From the NCBI GenBank assembly GCA_964624625.1, contig CAZUXW010000021.1, forward strand, positions 1-38,560: DNA of 38,560 nucleotides, given 5' to 3'. Below are positions 16,649 through 24,672 of the stretch, one piece after another. The first letter of the stretch is position 1. Each line of letters begins with the position of its first letter. The translations under genes were made by a program, and so were the position numbers. The notes under the pieces are model-generated. The model saw only the letters and a program-made list of their open reading frames with translations, did not search any database and was not told where the DNA came from. This DNA comes from PALSA-1180 sp964624625. Its GTDB lineage: Bacteria > Oederibacteriota > Muellerivitia > Muellerivitales > Muellerivitaceae.

Positions 16649-17038
16649 TCACAAAAACCCGTTAAAAACCCCGTCTATTTTCGCAGCGCAAATAAAATCA
16701 TTCTCCGAAAGGCCCCCGAGTTCGTGGGAGCTATAACGGACCTCGCAAGTCTTATAACCCACCTCCAAATCCGGGTGGTGATTCTCCTGATTCGCGATGT
16801 AGGCCAGGGCGTTGACGAATCCGATGCACTCGTAATAGTTTTTAAACTCATAAAGTTTGACGATTTCTTTACCCGATAATTTCCAACCGGACAATTGGGT
16901 TAAATAATCCTTAATTTGGGCCGACCCCAAGGAACGCCCGCCCTTCCGGATAGGCCCGCATTTCCTGAAGCCGAAATTTTGGACCAACCGGATCGACCCC
17001 TTCGCTTCCTTAGCTTTCAAAACTTTCTTCCCGCCCAT
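16649..17038 (-). CDS. phhB: Pterin-4a-carbinolamine dehydratase
   Basis: A protein of about 129 residues. The core has KCGPIRKGG..SLGSAQIKDYLTQL..GWKL, FVNALAYIANQENHHPDLEV with the catalytic HH.P motif, and VRYSSHELGGLSENDFICAA. The enzyme dehydrates 4a-hydroxytetrahydrobiopterin, recycling the cofactor after aromatic hydroxylases; homologs also act as DCoH-like stabilisers. No aromatic amino acid hydroxylase lies in the window. ATG 17038 follows GAGG; the frame stays open to an ATG at 17074, which would add 12 residues. First gene of the six-gene run. Confidence 0.9.
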   Translation of the reverse strand: MGGKKVLKAKEAKGSIRLVQNFGFRKCGPIRKGGRSLGSAQIKDYLTQLSGWKLSGKEIVKLYEFKNYYECIGFVNALAYIANQENHHPDLEVGYKTCEVRYSSHELGGLSENDFICAAKIDGVFNGFL

Positions 17039-17158
17039 TCCATGACCTCGCTTATTTAAATTCCGGCCTCTCAAGAGTTTCCGGAAGCCATCTTACGCTT
17101 GCCGGGAATTCGTACGGAAGGGAGGCTGGAATCTTTTCAAAAAAAAGAACTCCCGACG

Positions 17159-17169
17159 ATCAAATTGAT
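17159..17169. promoter_or_regulatory. Isolated ATCAAATTGAT palindrome
   Basis: A near-perfect copy of the activator-like motif about 120 bp upstream of the phhB operon and just after the 17200-18318 gene. No GG-N10-GC element was found between it and the operon; the nearest has an 11-bp spacer at about 17050-17064. A regulatory role is therefore unproven. Confidence 0.35.
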
Positions 17170-17199
17170 AGGCCGATAAGGATCCGCTTTATTGATAAG

Positions 17200-18318
17200 T
17201 CACAATTTGAGCAATTGAAGGACATCCGTCACGTCATAGTTAATCATGGTTAAAAACTGAAACTTGGACAGGTTAAGGTTGTAAGCCAGCACTTCGGTGA
17301 CGGAAAGAGTCGACAAGGGGATAAACTTGCTCGTCTTCGGGAAACCCATCCCCAACCCCACCAATCCGATGGCGGAGGTGGGATTGGAGGTATTCACGTC
17401 CAAAAGGTTCACGATCAGAAATCTCGCGTTGGGATCGAATAGATCGTTGAGGGTCCAATTCAAGCCCAAATAGAGCCCCGTGGGATTTCCGTTGAAATCG
17501 TTGGTTTCGCGGTTATAGGCGAAGATGGGGCTTCCAGCGGTGAGAAACCAATTGTCGGAGGCTCCCGTCAAAACCGTCGCGACATTCGCCTGGTTGCCGC
17601 TTTGGTCCTCGAAGGACAGGCTCACAATGCTATTTTCGAATTTTAATTTGTACCGCTGCCGGTAAAAGTAATAAACCTCGTCCGATGGCGACTGTTCCAC
17701 CCGCCTCGGCTCGGAGGATCCCGGTACCTTGAAGGTCACGCCAAATACGGAAGAGGCGTTCGCGTAGCGGCCCGATTCCAGGGAGGTCGGCCTTTGCTGT
17801 TCCTTCAAAAGAAACCTCGCCGTTTTCTTGATGGAGAGCGTGAGGGGCTGGCTGGCCGTCATCGCGACCCCGGCTTTCCGCGAGGCAATGGACGTCATGA
17901 AGGTAATCGGGTCCGAAACCCATTGAAGCGGAGGGGCGGCGAGCGCGGCCGCCTGCTCAAAGGTATCCATGCGGATCGAGGTGACGATAAAGATATCCAC
18001 TTCCTCGTTCTTCCCGGCTTCAAATCGGATCGTCCCCCGGGGAGGCTTCAATTCGGTCCGCAAGAGGCTGCTAAAATCGGCCTTGGAAATTTCCCCGGCT
18101 TCGGTGAATTTCGTAAGGTCAAAAGGCTTATGGGCCAGATAAACGGCGGGCAATTTGCTGGTTAAATCAGAAGCCACGGCGGAACTCGTGCAATCCAAAA
18201 CAATGACATTCCCTTCCTCGGCCAACCCTTGGGCGACGCCTCCCCACCCAAAAACAGCCACCAGCAAGAAGCCAATAATCACCGTGGTTTTACCTGCGTT
18301 TCGACAGGAGTATCTCAT
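17200..18318 (-). CDS. Exported protein of unknown family
   Basis: A 372-residue protein with a clear signal peptide (residues 8-33, KTTVIIGFLLVAVFGWGGVAQGLA). No other membrane segment was seen. The mature part is mixed alpha/beta to about 170. It then becomes beta-rich, with alternating strands in the last 170 residues (YYFYRQRYKLKFENSIVSLSF, GLYLGLNWTLNDLF, IGLVGLGMGF), which could be an outer-membrane barrel or a beta-sandwich. No family is recognised. AAGGAAAT precedes ATG 18318. A hairpin terminator separates it from the DUF3494 gene upstream, so it probably has its own promoter. Confidence 0.8.
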   Translation of the reverse strand: MRYSCRNAGKTTVIIGFLLVAVFGWGGVAQGLAEEGNVIVLDCTSSAVASDLTSKLPAVYLAHKPFDLTKFTEAGEISKADFSSLLRTELKPPRGTIRFEAGKNEEVDIFIVTSIRMDTFEQAAALAAPPLQWVSDPITFMTSIASRKAGVAMTASQPLTLSIKKTARFLLKEQQRPTSLESGRYANASSVFGVTFKVPGSSEPRRVEQSPSDEVYYFYRQRYKLKFENSIVSLSFEDQSGNQANVATVLTGASDNWFLTAGSPIFAYNRETNDFNGNPTGLYLGLNWTLNDLFDPNARFLIVNLLDVNTSNPTSAIGLVGLGMGFPKTSKFIPLSTLSVTEVLAYNLNLSKFQFLTMINYDVTDVLQLLKL

Positions 18319-18451
18319 CCCATTTCCTTTTTAACGCCGAACTTGGATTCCCCGATTAGCAATGAGAATCCGCTCCTCAACCCCAACATTTCCGGGCGGA
18401 GGCGCGGATTCTCACGGCTCTTCGCTCCACAAATCCTTTTAAAAAATCCCC

Positions 18452-18495
18452 AAAATGAAAAGGATTTATGCGCGGTGCAACCCGCGCATAAATCC
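18452..18495 (-). terminator. Strong hairpin plus T-rich tail
   Basis: A perfect 14-bp stem (18462-18475 with 18482-18495, core GGATTTATGCGCGG) and a six-base loop. On the minus strand it is followed by TTTTCATTTTG. It fits a rho-independent terminator for the DUF3494 gene upstream (18549-19472). Confidence 0.65.
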
Positions 18496-18510
18496 CTCTT
18501 ATCAGACCAG

Positions 18511-18530
18511 CCGCCCGGAAAACCGGGCGG
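18511..18530 (-). terminator. GC-rich hairpin just after the DUF3494 gene
   Basis: CCGCCCGG, a four-base loop and CCGGGCGG form a perfect 8-bp stem 19 nt past the stop of 18549-19472. There is no T-tract immediately after it; it probably acts with the larger hairpin downstream. Confidence 0.45.
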
Positions 18531-18548
18531 CCTTAAACCTCCCACCCT

Positions 18549-19472
18549 TTAAGGGTTGGTGATGATATTTGTGCCGCCAAAAACGACGGCGGCATTTTGC
18601 GCGAGAGCCCGGCCTTCCAATGTGGCGCCGGAATTAAACGTGATGGCGGTGTAAGCCAGGATGATTCCCTTGTTGATCGAACTCGGTCCGAGGGTGGCGC
18701 TGCTGCCAACCGCCCAAAACACATTGGCGGCGGTCGCTCCATTTTTGAGGACGACCTCGCTGCTGGTCCCCGAGATCAAGGTCGACGATATCTGGAAGAT
18801 GAAGACCGGATTGGATTCGTTCTGGCCGTCCAGAGTGACGGGACCCGTGATCCCGATGGAAACGGCAGAGTAGAGGCCGGGGTAAAGGGTTTCACCACCG
18901 ATGTCACCGACCGCGACCGTTGGGACAGGGACAGGGGTTCCTCGCGCTGCGGCGGTAGCGTCCGTATAGGCTGCGGCTGACGCGCCTTGGGCGGCCAGAG
19001 CCGGAGCCGTTCCGATTTCAGCGACGCTTCCACTGCAAAGAACGTTAAAAGTGTAAGGCGGTCCCGTTTCAGTCGATCCAGGTGATATTCCATAACTTCC
19101 GCAAATGTCTTCCCCGGCGTCAGTGATGCTCGAACCGGCGATCACCGCGTAAGTTTGGGCTAAACCAAGGTCAACCGGCGCTTGAGTCGGTTGGGCCGTC
19201 GGGGTGGTGCTCGGCGTATCCGTCGGCGTCGAGGAAACCGTCGCCGTAGGAGATTCCGTAGGCGTATTCGTGACGGTTCTGGACGGCGTTTGGGTCGCGG
19301 TCGAGCTGGGCGTCCCCGTGACGGTCCTCGTCGCGGTTTTAGTGGGGGTGGAGGTAATCACCGGAGTTTCCGTTGGGGCCGCTGGACTCGATGGCGCCTT
19401 GTTATCGCATCCGACCATGAAGGCTACCGGAAGCAATGCCATGAAGAATAAACAAGCTATAATCTTTTTCAC
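18549..19472 (-). CDS. DUF3494 (ice-binding-like) lipoprotein with Thr-Pro linker
   Basis: A 307-residue lipoprotein. The signal ends at a lipobox (AFMVGC, Cys22). A Thr/Ser/Pro linker follows (about 28-100), then one DUF3494 domain (about 102-305). This has DLGLAQTYAVIAGSSITDAG, GISPGS, LYPGLYS, GPVTLDGQNESNPVFIFQI, NVFWAVGSSATLG and ATLEGRALAQNAAV. The fold is the right-handed beta-helix of bacterial ice-binding proteins, but many members occur in organisms that never meet ice and may be adhesins. The GTG 19472 start is preceded by TAGGAG. A sigma-54-type promoter (P5) lies 67-80 nt upstream. Lipid anchoring through a Thr-Pro stalk suggests surface display. Confidence 0.9.
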   Translation of the reverse strand: MKKIIACLFFMALLPVAFMVGCDNKAPSSPAAPTETPVITSTPTKTATRTVTGTPSSTATQTPSRTVTNTPTESPTATVSSTPTDTPSTTPTAQPTQAPVDLGLAQTYAVIAGSSITDAGEDICGSYGISPGSTETGPPYTFNVLCSGSVAEIGTAPALAAQGASAAAYTDATAAARGTPVPVPTVAVGDIGGETLYPGLYSAVSIGITGPVTLDGQNESNPVFIFQISSTLISGTSSEVVLKNGATAANVFWAVGSSATLGPSSINKGIILAYTAITFNSGATLEGRALAQNAAVVFGGTNIITNP

Positions 19473-19536
19473 TATGACTTCTCCTAAAATTTATTTTGAA
19501 TCCCACAGCTACTCATGAAACTCAGGAGAGTGTTTA

Positions 19537-19554
19537 AAGCAAGGAACGTGCCCG
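19537..19554 (-). promoter_or_regulatory. Sigma-54-type promoter (P5)
   Basis: On the minus strand GGGCACGTTCCTTGCTTTA has GG at 19552-19551 and GC at 19540-19539 with N10 between; GGCACG and TTGCT are full consensus. The predicted start is near 19527, 55 nt before the GTG of the DUF3494 gene. Confidence 0.85.
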
Positions 19555-19658
19555 GAGCAATGGCCCGTTCCAAGGCTCCAATCCAACCAGGATGAATGGA
19601 AAAACAGGGTTGGACCGGTCTTTCCCTGAGCGGCTCAAACTTAATTTCAGGGATCCCG

Positions 19659-19786
19659 ATCAAAATGATTCGATGGAATTTAAGTTAAACGACCTAACCG
19701 AGAGGAACTTCCGCCTCAGGGGGGAGAAACCCCTTGAAAGGGCCTTCCATTGAAGATCAAAATGATTATTACAACCTCATTTTGAT
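19659..19786. promoter_or_regulatory. Three activator-like inverted repeats upstream of P5
   Basis: ATCAAAATGAT at 19659-19669, ATCAAAATGAT at 19756-19766 and CTCATTTTGAT (inverted) at 19776-19786. The last two start 20 bp apart. They lie about 107-235 bp upstream of P5, within the usual range for enhancer-like sites of sigma-54 activators. Otherwise 19473-19825 holds nothing recognised. Confidence 0.7.
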
Positions 19787-19825
19787 GCTTTACCGATGCG
19801 GAAACAGGACGGGACCTTCACCGGA

Positions 19826-20686
19826 TCATTTAAAAATTTTCCACCAACGGATTTTCACTTGAGCCTGGGCCGCGGGAAGGCAGGCGCCGAAAATAATGAT
19901 GCAGCCTGAAAGGTAAACCCACATGAGAAGCGCCATCATGCCGCCAAAGGCGCCGTAGACCAAGTTGAGCTTGGCGAAGTTCCTGATGTAAATCCCGAAA
20001 AGGCTCTCCAGCAGGCATAACAAAGCTGCGGCCGCAAGGGCGGCGCTCCAAACCTCGGTAAAAAGGGTCGGCCGGTAGGGCGCCAGCCGGTAGAGAAGGC
20101 TCAATCCCAAAAACAAAACCAGCAGCGGACCGATCAACACCGCCCCGTCATAGATCCAGGCGACAAAATCATAGGTTGAAAACATCCAGCCCCTGGCGAT
20201 CCTGGCCGCCAGTGGCACGGCCAAACCTAATAGGATGGTCAAACCGGTGATTCCCAGCAAAAACAGGTTCTTCAAGGGCAGGCGCCACCAGCTATTCGCC
20301 TTGGTCCCCCATGCCCGGTTCACCGCCCGGATCAGCACGTTGAAAAACCGGAAGGCTCCCCAAAAAAAGACAACCGGAATGATGACCGTCATTCCACCCC
20401 GGGCGGCCGCCGCTCCCGTGAAGGTTTCGAAAATATCCTGGCTGATTTCCGCGTTCAGTGGCGCGTAGCGGTTGAAATAGCCGATCACATCCCTGGCCGC
20501 GCGGTCCCGGTCCATAAAAAAAGCGGAAACCGTCACCGTGAGCAATACCAGCGGAAACAACGAAAAAAACGCGTAGTAAGCGAAAGCGGCGGCTCTTTGG
20601 GACCCCCCCATCCGGTAATAATTCTTCACGGCAATCCCAAACGCGCCAGGGGAGGCGGTCATGGCCTTTGTGTATTTTCCTGTCAT
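19826..20686 (-). CDS. yihY: YihY/BrkB family inner-membrane protein
   Basis: A 286-residue polytopic protein with the YihY pattern: RAAAFAYYAFFSLFPLVLLTV (first helix with the YY.F.S.FP motif), TVIIPVVFFWGAFRFFNVLIRAVNRAW, and FLLGITGLTILLGLAVPLA. It also has LLVLFLGLSLLYRLAPYRP and YGAFGGMMALLMWVYLSGCIIIFGA, with six helices in all. The family (formerly misnamed ribonuclease BN) has no settled function. AAAGGC precedes ATG 20686. It lies 76 nt after the FAD reductase on the same strand. Confidence 0.92.
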   Translation of the reverse strand: MTGKYTKAMTASPGAFGIAVKNYYRMGGSQRAAAFAYYAFFSLFPLVLLTVTVSAFFMDRDRAARDVIGYFNRYAPLNAEISQDIFETFTGAAAARGGMTVIIPVVFFWGAFRFFNVLIRAVNRAWGTKANSWWRLPLKNLFLLGITGLTILLGLAVPLAARIARGWMFSTYDFVAWIYDGAVLIGPLLVLFLGLSLLYRLAPYRPTLFTEVWSAALAAAALLCLLESLFGIYIRNFAKLNLVYGAFGGMMALLMWVYLSGCIIIFGACLPAAQAQVKIRWWKIFK

Positions 20687-20762
20687 CGAATGCCTTTCAT
20701 GGCGGCGCGCCTCTCTTCGGTTTCATTTTCAGCTTTCCCTGAAAAGGGGGACCGGCGGGGGG

Positions 20763-22010
20763 TCAAACCGGCGCAAGAACCGGGATCAACTTCCTCAAAT
20801 CCTCAACGCTCTCGGGCGAGGCTTGGTCCGTGATGAGTTTCCTGGCCCAATCCAACCGATGAGGTTCGTTCCAAAGGAGGACGCCCTTTACCTTCCGGTT
20901 CTCCAGATAAACCACCACCCCTTTTCGGAAGGGTACTTCCCAGGCGGTGATCGTCCCCATTTTGGAATCCAGTTTCCCCACCGCCTCAAACCCCAGGTCA
21001 AAAAGATCGGAAAAGAAATAGGGAAGGTAAACATAGGGTTCGGATCCGCCCGCCATATTAATCCCGGCGCATTTCCCCTGGGCCTTCGCGTTATCCCAAT
21101 GTTCGAAGCGGACGTTTTCCCCCAGCGCCTCGCAGGGAAACCGCGCCATGTCGCCCGCCGCGAAAATTTCCGGCCGGGAGGTCCGCAAGAACCGATCCAC
21201 GACAACGCCCTTGTCGATTTTGAGTCCCGCGGTTTTCGCCAGTTCCGTTTCCGGATCAATCCCTATCCCGGCAATCAGCCATCCCGCCTCCAGCTCTTTG
21301 CCTTTTTTTGTAGTGACTTTCACCTTGTTATCCCAAGGGTCGAAACGAACCGGTTCATCTTCCGTGATAAAAACAACTCCCTTTTGCCTGTAATAATCCG
21401 TGACAAAGGCCGCGAGATCGGCTGGAAAAATACTTTCTAAAAGGGTTTTACCCTTGAAGAGCATCGTGACTTTTTTACCCAGGTGGGAGAGGGCGGCTGA
21501 AAGCTCAGCGCCAATGAAACCGGCGCCAACAATGAGGAAATCTTGAACATTGGGAATGGCGCGAACCAGGGTCCGGTAATCCTCCGTTCCCCGGAAATAA
21601 TGGACCGCCTTCCCCCCCTCCGGAAATTCAAGGGGGCTCCCCCCTGTGGCGATTAATAATCGGGTAAAACCGTAATGGTTCCCCTCCTCATCAGCAACAG
21701 AAAGACCTTCAGCGTTGATTTCCTTGACCCTGGTCCTAAGGTGCAGGTCGACTTTTTGACGTTGATAATAGGCGGCGTCGTGCACGAATATTTGGCCGAA
21801 CTCCTTTTTCCCCCATAACAAATCCTTTGAAAGGGGAGGCCGGTTGTAAGGCGGGTCGGACTCGGCCGACAGCAGCCCGATCGTACCGGTTGGGTCGATC
21901 TGCCTAATTCCTTCGATCGCGGAAGCGCCAGCCAAGCCTCCGCCGATCACGAGGTAACGGTATTGGTGTTTCAAGGATAGATTCTTTCTCGGCCCAATGG
22001 GACCGTCCAT
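20763..22010 (-). CDS. FAD-dependent NAD(P)H:ferredoxin reductase-like oxidoreductase
   Basis: A 415-residue flavoprotein of the pyridine nucleotide-disulfide reductase superfamily without the redox CxxxxC. The FAD Rossmann motif is YLVIGGGLAGASA (about 20-32), followed by PPYNRPPLSKDLLWG and LLIATGG. The NAD(P) Rossmann motif is FLIVGAGFIGAELS (about 158-171). The second FAD motif is PEIFAAGDMARFP, and the C-terminal domain has HWDNAKAQGK and PYFFSDLFDLGFEAVG. This matches BphA4/rubredoxin reductase/AIF-like enzymes that pass electrons from NAD(P)H to a ferredoxin, rubredoxin or other small acceptor. No ferredoxin lies beside it. GGAGG precedes ATG 22010. Confidence 0.9.
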   Translation of the reverse strand: MDGPIGPRKNLSLKHQYRYLVIGGGLAGASAIEGIRQIDPTGTIGLLSAESDPPYNRPPLSKDLLWGKKEFGQIFVHDAAYYQRQKVDLHLRTRVKEINAEGLSVADEEGNHYGFTRLLIATGGSPLEFPEGGKAVHYFRGTEDYRTLVRAIPNVQDFLIVGAGFIGAELSAALSHLGKKVTMLFKGKTLLESIFPADLAAFVTDYYRQKGVVFITEDEPVRFDPWDNKVKVTTKKGKELEAGWLIAGIGIDPETELAKTAGLKIDKGVVVDRFLRTSRPEIFAAGDMARFPCEALGENVRFEHWDNAKAQGKCAGINMAGGSEPYVYLPYFFSDLFDLGFEAVGKLDSKMGTITAWEVPFRKGVVVYLENRKVKGVLLWNEPHRLDWARKLITDQASPESVEDLRKLIPVLAPV

Positions 22011-22070
22011 CCGCCTAGTCCCTCCAATCCTTTAAAGGGCTTGGCGGCAGGACGGATTGGATTCTTCTGG

Positions 22071-23426
22071 TTAGTCCGTGCCGGGTCGGGGCTGGATGAT
22101 TTTGATTTCCACCCGGCGGTTGGGCGACAATTCCTTCTCCGCCCCGCCCGAAACAATCGTGTTCGTTTCCCCTGCGCCCAGGGAAATCACTTGCTCTTCC
22201 GGAACGCCGTGGGCGCGAAGCCGGTCCCGAACCTCATTGGCGCGCCACTCGGATAGTTCCTGGTTATGTTCCGGCGTACCCTCGTTCGAGGCGTAACCTG
22301 TCAAAAGAACATGGTCCTTGGGCCTCTTTTTAAGGATGTCCGCCAATTGGTCCAACTCAACGTTGAATTCCGATTTCAAGTAGGCGCTATCGAATGAAAA
22401 TTGGACATTGCGGTTGACATGTTCCACAATCCTCACTTCCTGGCTGGTCAGTTTTGGAGGCGGCGGGCCTTGATCGGTTTTGATCAACAGCGATACCAGG
22501 TTGCTGCTCCCCAAATACCCGTTGCTCATAAAGGCGTAATTCAGCTGAAAGGGGCCGAGATTGACGCCGGCGCCGAACGTCAACCCATCCATTCCCGTTC
22601 CCTGCTTATCCGCCGAAATTTGGTCGCCCGCTCTCAACGCCAAAACCCCGTTATACCAATATTCCACGCCCGCCTCGATCGCGGCTGCTTGGGTTTGGGT
22701 CATTGAGAAATCGGCGTCCAATGCCACGTTGAAAGCGTGAGTCCTTTTCACGAGGGGCGAGGATTTATAGGCCAGGCCGATTTTCAGGACCGTCGGCAGG
22801 GCCGACCCCTGGAGATTTTGCCCGATATTTTCCAGTGCTACCCCCAAAGCTATTCGGGGAATAATCCCATGGGCCATTAACCCGACATCGGCTCCCACGA
22901 TGCCCCCGGTGGAATTGGCGATGTCCTGTTGTAGATATTTGACGACCACGCCTGCGTCAAAATTACGGGTCAAAGCCCTTCCGTATCCCAAACCGATGTT
23001 AAAACCTCTGGGATTCACCGTGCCGTTGGCGACCGGGCTATTCCCGGAAATGGTATAGGCGTCCACCGACCCCAGGTTGAGGTAGTCGAAACTCAACCCC
23101 ATTCCGCTGTCCGAATCCAGGGGCATTCCCCCCGCGAAATGCTCCACGGAAACTCCTTGGAACCACGCGTTATGGGTGAGGAGGATTTGGGGGCCGTCCA
23201 TTTGCACGATCCCGGCGGGATTCACCCTAAAGCTGGTGATATCGTCCCCCATGCCCGCGAAAGCGTCGCCCATGCCCGCCGTGCGGGCGCTGGCAGGGAG
23301 CTTGAGCCAAGGCGCCGCGTCCCAGGATCCCCCCGAGTTGATTTGGTCCGCGCGAAGCATCGAGGGCGCGGCGGCCGTCAGGAGCAAGGCACAGAGGCTG
23401 ATTTTTTCGAGGGATAAAATTCTCAT
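22071..23426 (-). CDS. PorV/PorQ-like outer-membrane protein fused to a C-terminal OmpA domain
   Basis: A 451-residue protein. Signal peptide at residues 8-26. A PorV/UPF0164-type barrel follows (about 30-330), with ARTAGMGDAFAGMGDD, FRVNPAGIVQ, HNAWFQGVSVEHFAGG and repeated strands such as RGFNIGLGYGRALT. A proline linker leads to an OmpA-like peptidoglycan-binding domain (about 340-448) with FDSAYLKSEF, LLTGYASNEGTPEHNQELSE and NRRVEIKI. PorV proteins escort type IX secretion cargo bearing a C-terminal signal domain; fusion to OmpA would tether such a barrel to the wall. The start overlaps the stop of the DUF3494/FlgD-domain gene (ATGA), so the two are translationally coupled. Confidence 0.88.
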   Translation of the reverse strand: MRILSLEKISLCALLLTAAAPSMLRADQINSGGSWDAAPWLKLPASARTAGMGDAFAGMGDDITSFRVNPAGIVQMDGPQILLTHNAWFQGVSVEHFAGGMPLDSDSGMGLSFDYLNLGSVDAYTISGNSPVANGTVNPRGFNIGLGYGRALTRNFDAGVVVKYLQQDIANSTGGIVGADVGLMAHGIIPRIALGVALENIGQNLQGSALPTVLKIGLAYKSSPLVKRTHAFNVALDADFSMTQTQAAAIEAGVEYWYNGVLALRAGDQISADKQGTGMDGLTFGAGVNLGPFQLNYAFMSNGYLGSSNLVSLLIKTDQGPPPPKLTSQEVRIVEHVNRNVQFSFDSAYLKSEFNVELDQLADILKKRPKDHVLLTGYASNEGTPEHNQELSEWRANEVRDRLRAHGVPEEQVISLGAGETNTIVSGGAEKELSPNRRVEIKIIQPRPGTD

Positions 23427-24646
23427 CGGATCACCACCGCCTTACGTATGATTTGGAGCTTCGTGCCGCTCAAATAAGTGATTTGAATCCGGACAAAGTA
23501 AACTCCCGGAGCGACGCCCGTCGTTTCCCAAAAATGGTTATGGGGTCCGTCAAAGGAAAGGGCGGCGACTCTTTCCCCCGCCACGTTAAATATTTCCCAA
23601 CGGGTTGCCGCAGGAACGGCGTCAAAGAAAAGGATGACGTGTTCACCTTGCCTGGCCGGAACCGGCGCCAATACCAAGGCGCCGCTGTCGAAAGAGGCGG
23701 TCGGGGTCACGGTCGGGGTGGCTGTTCCCGTCGGAGTTGAGGTGGGTGTGCGAGTGGGAGTTGTTGTCGGCGTGGCTAGACCACTGCTGATCGAATCCAA
23801 AGTGACCTGGCCGTTTCTCGCCAAAGCTCTTCCCTCCAGCGTCGCGCCGGTGAGAATGTTGATGTCGAAAAGGGCCAGGATGGTTCCCTTGAAACTAGCG
23901 CCGGTATTGATGGTGGCCGAACTCGTCACTTGCCAATAGACATTGGCGGCATTTGCTCCCCCGATAAGGATAATCGAGCCGGAGCCGTCAGCGTTCAGGG
24001 CCGATCCGACCTGGAAAATAAAGACGGCGTTCGGGTCTCCCTGGCCATCCAAGGTGACGGACCCTGAAATATCGAGGGTGGACCCGGTGTAATAGACCCC
24101 CGGCGTCACTGTCGATCCTGAGACGTAATCATAGGACGATGCCGATAAGGTGACGGCTCCCGTCCTTCCTTTGGCGTCAAGATAAGCCGTAGTCAAGTCG
24201 TCTTGGGCGGTTGAGGCGGAACCGTCGTTGATGTGGGATACGCCTCCACAGGCCAGGATAATCGTCGGCGAACCCGTGACGGCGCTTCCCGGGAATAACC
24301 CCAGATCGCCGCAAAGGGTGGTGGGGCCCGTACTCGTGATCGTGGAGCCCGCCAAAACGATGTAAGCTCCCGCGGTTCCAAGATTAACCGGGCCTTGCGG
24401 CGTGGAAGTAACCGTAGTGGTTGTCGTCGGTGTGTTGGTCGGAGTTTCCGTCGGCGTTTCCGTTGACGTCTCAGTAGGAGTCAAGGTGGGGGTATCGGTT
24501 GGTGTGTCGGTTGAAAGAGGAATCGCGAAAGCTCGTGAAGAAAAAACACTCAGCGACATCCATAAAATACCCACCAAAATCAAACGGGAGGATATCTTCC
24601 AAAAGCTATCCAACGAATTTTTCGCCGGCTTAACCGTTGATCCCAT
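23423..24646 (-). CDS. DUF3494 protein with Thr-Pro linkers and FlgD/type-A-like C-terminal domain
   Basis: About 407 residues from ATG 24646, chosen because AAGGAG sits six bases upstream; ATG 24676 would overlap the gene before. Signal peptide (LILVGILWMSLSVFSSRAFA), a Thr-Pro linker, then DUF3494 (about 87-285) with VNLGTAGAYIVLAGSTIT, LYPG-like TPGVYYTG, VTLDGQGDPNAVFIFQVG, VYWQVTSSATI and ATLEGRALARNGQV. A second Thr-Pro linker is followed by a C-terminal domain of about 85 residues: LAPVPARQGEHVILFFD, RWEIFNVAGERVAAL, FWETTGVAPGVYFVRI and RKAVVIR. That module resembles FlgD-Ig/type IX sorting domains. It is coupled to PorV-OmpA, its likely export or anchoring partner. Confidence 0.88.
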   Translation of the reverse strand: MGSTVKPAKNSLDSFWKISSRLILVGILWMSLSVFSSRAFAIPLSTDTPTDTPTLTPTETSTETPTETPTNTPTTTTTVTSTPQGPVNLGTAGAYIVLAGSTITSTGPTTLCGDLGLFPGSAVTGSPTIILACGGVSHINDGSASTAQDDLTTAYLDAKGRTGAVTLSASSYDYVSGSTVTPGVYYTGSTLDISGSVTLDGQGDPNAVFIFQVGSALNADGSGSIILIGGANAANVYWQVTSSATINTGASFKGTILALFDINILTGATLEGRALARNGQVTLDSISSGLATPTTTPTRTPTSTPTGTATPTVTPTASFDSGALVLAPVPARQGEHVILFFDAVPAATRWEIFNVAGERVAALSFDGPHNHFWETTGVAPGVYFVRIQITYLSGTKLQIIRKAVVIR

Positions 24647-24672
24647 TAACTTCTCCTTGAAATGGCCGTTCT

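Noticed and set aside
17048..17066. Possible sigma-54 promoter for the phhB operon
   Set aside because: The GG and GC are eleven bases apart and the -12 box is not CTTGC.
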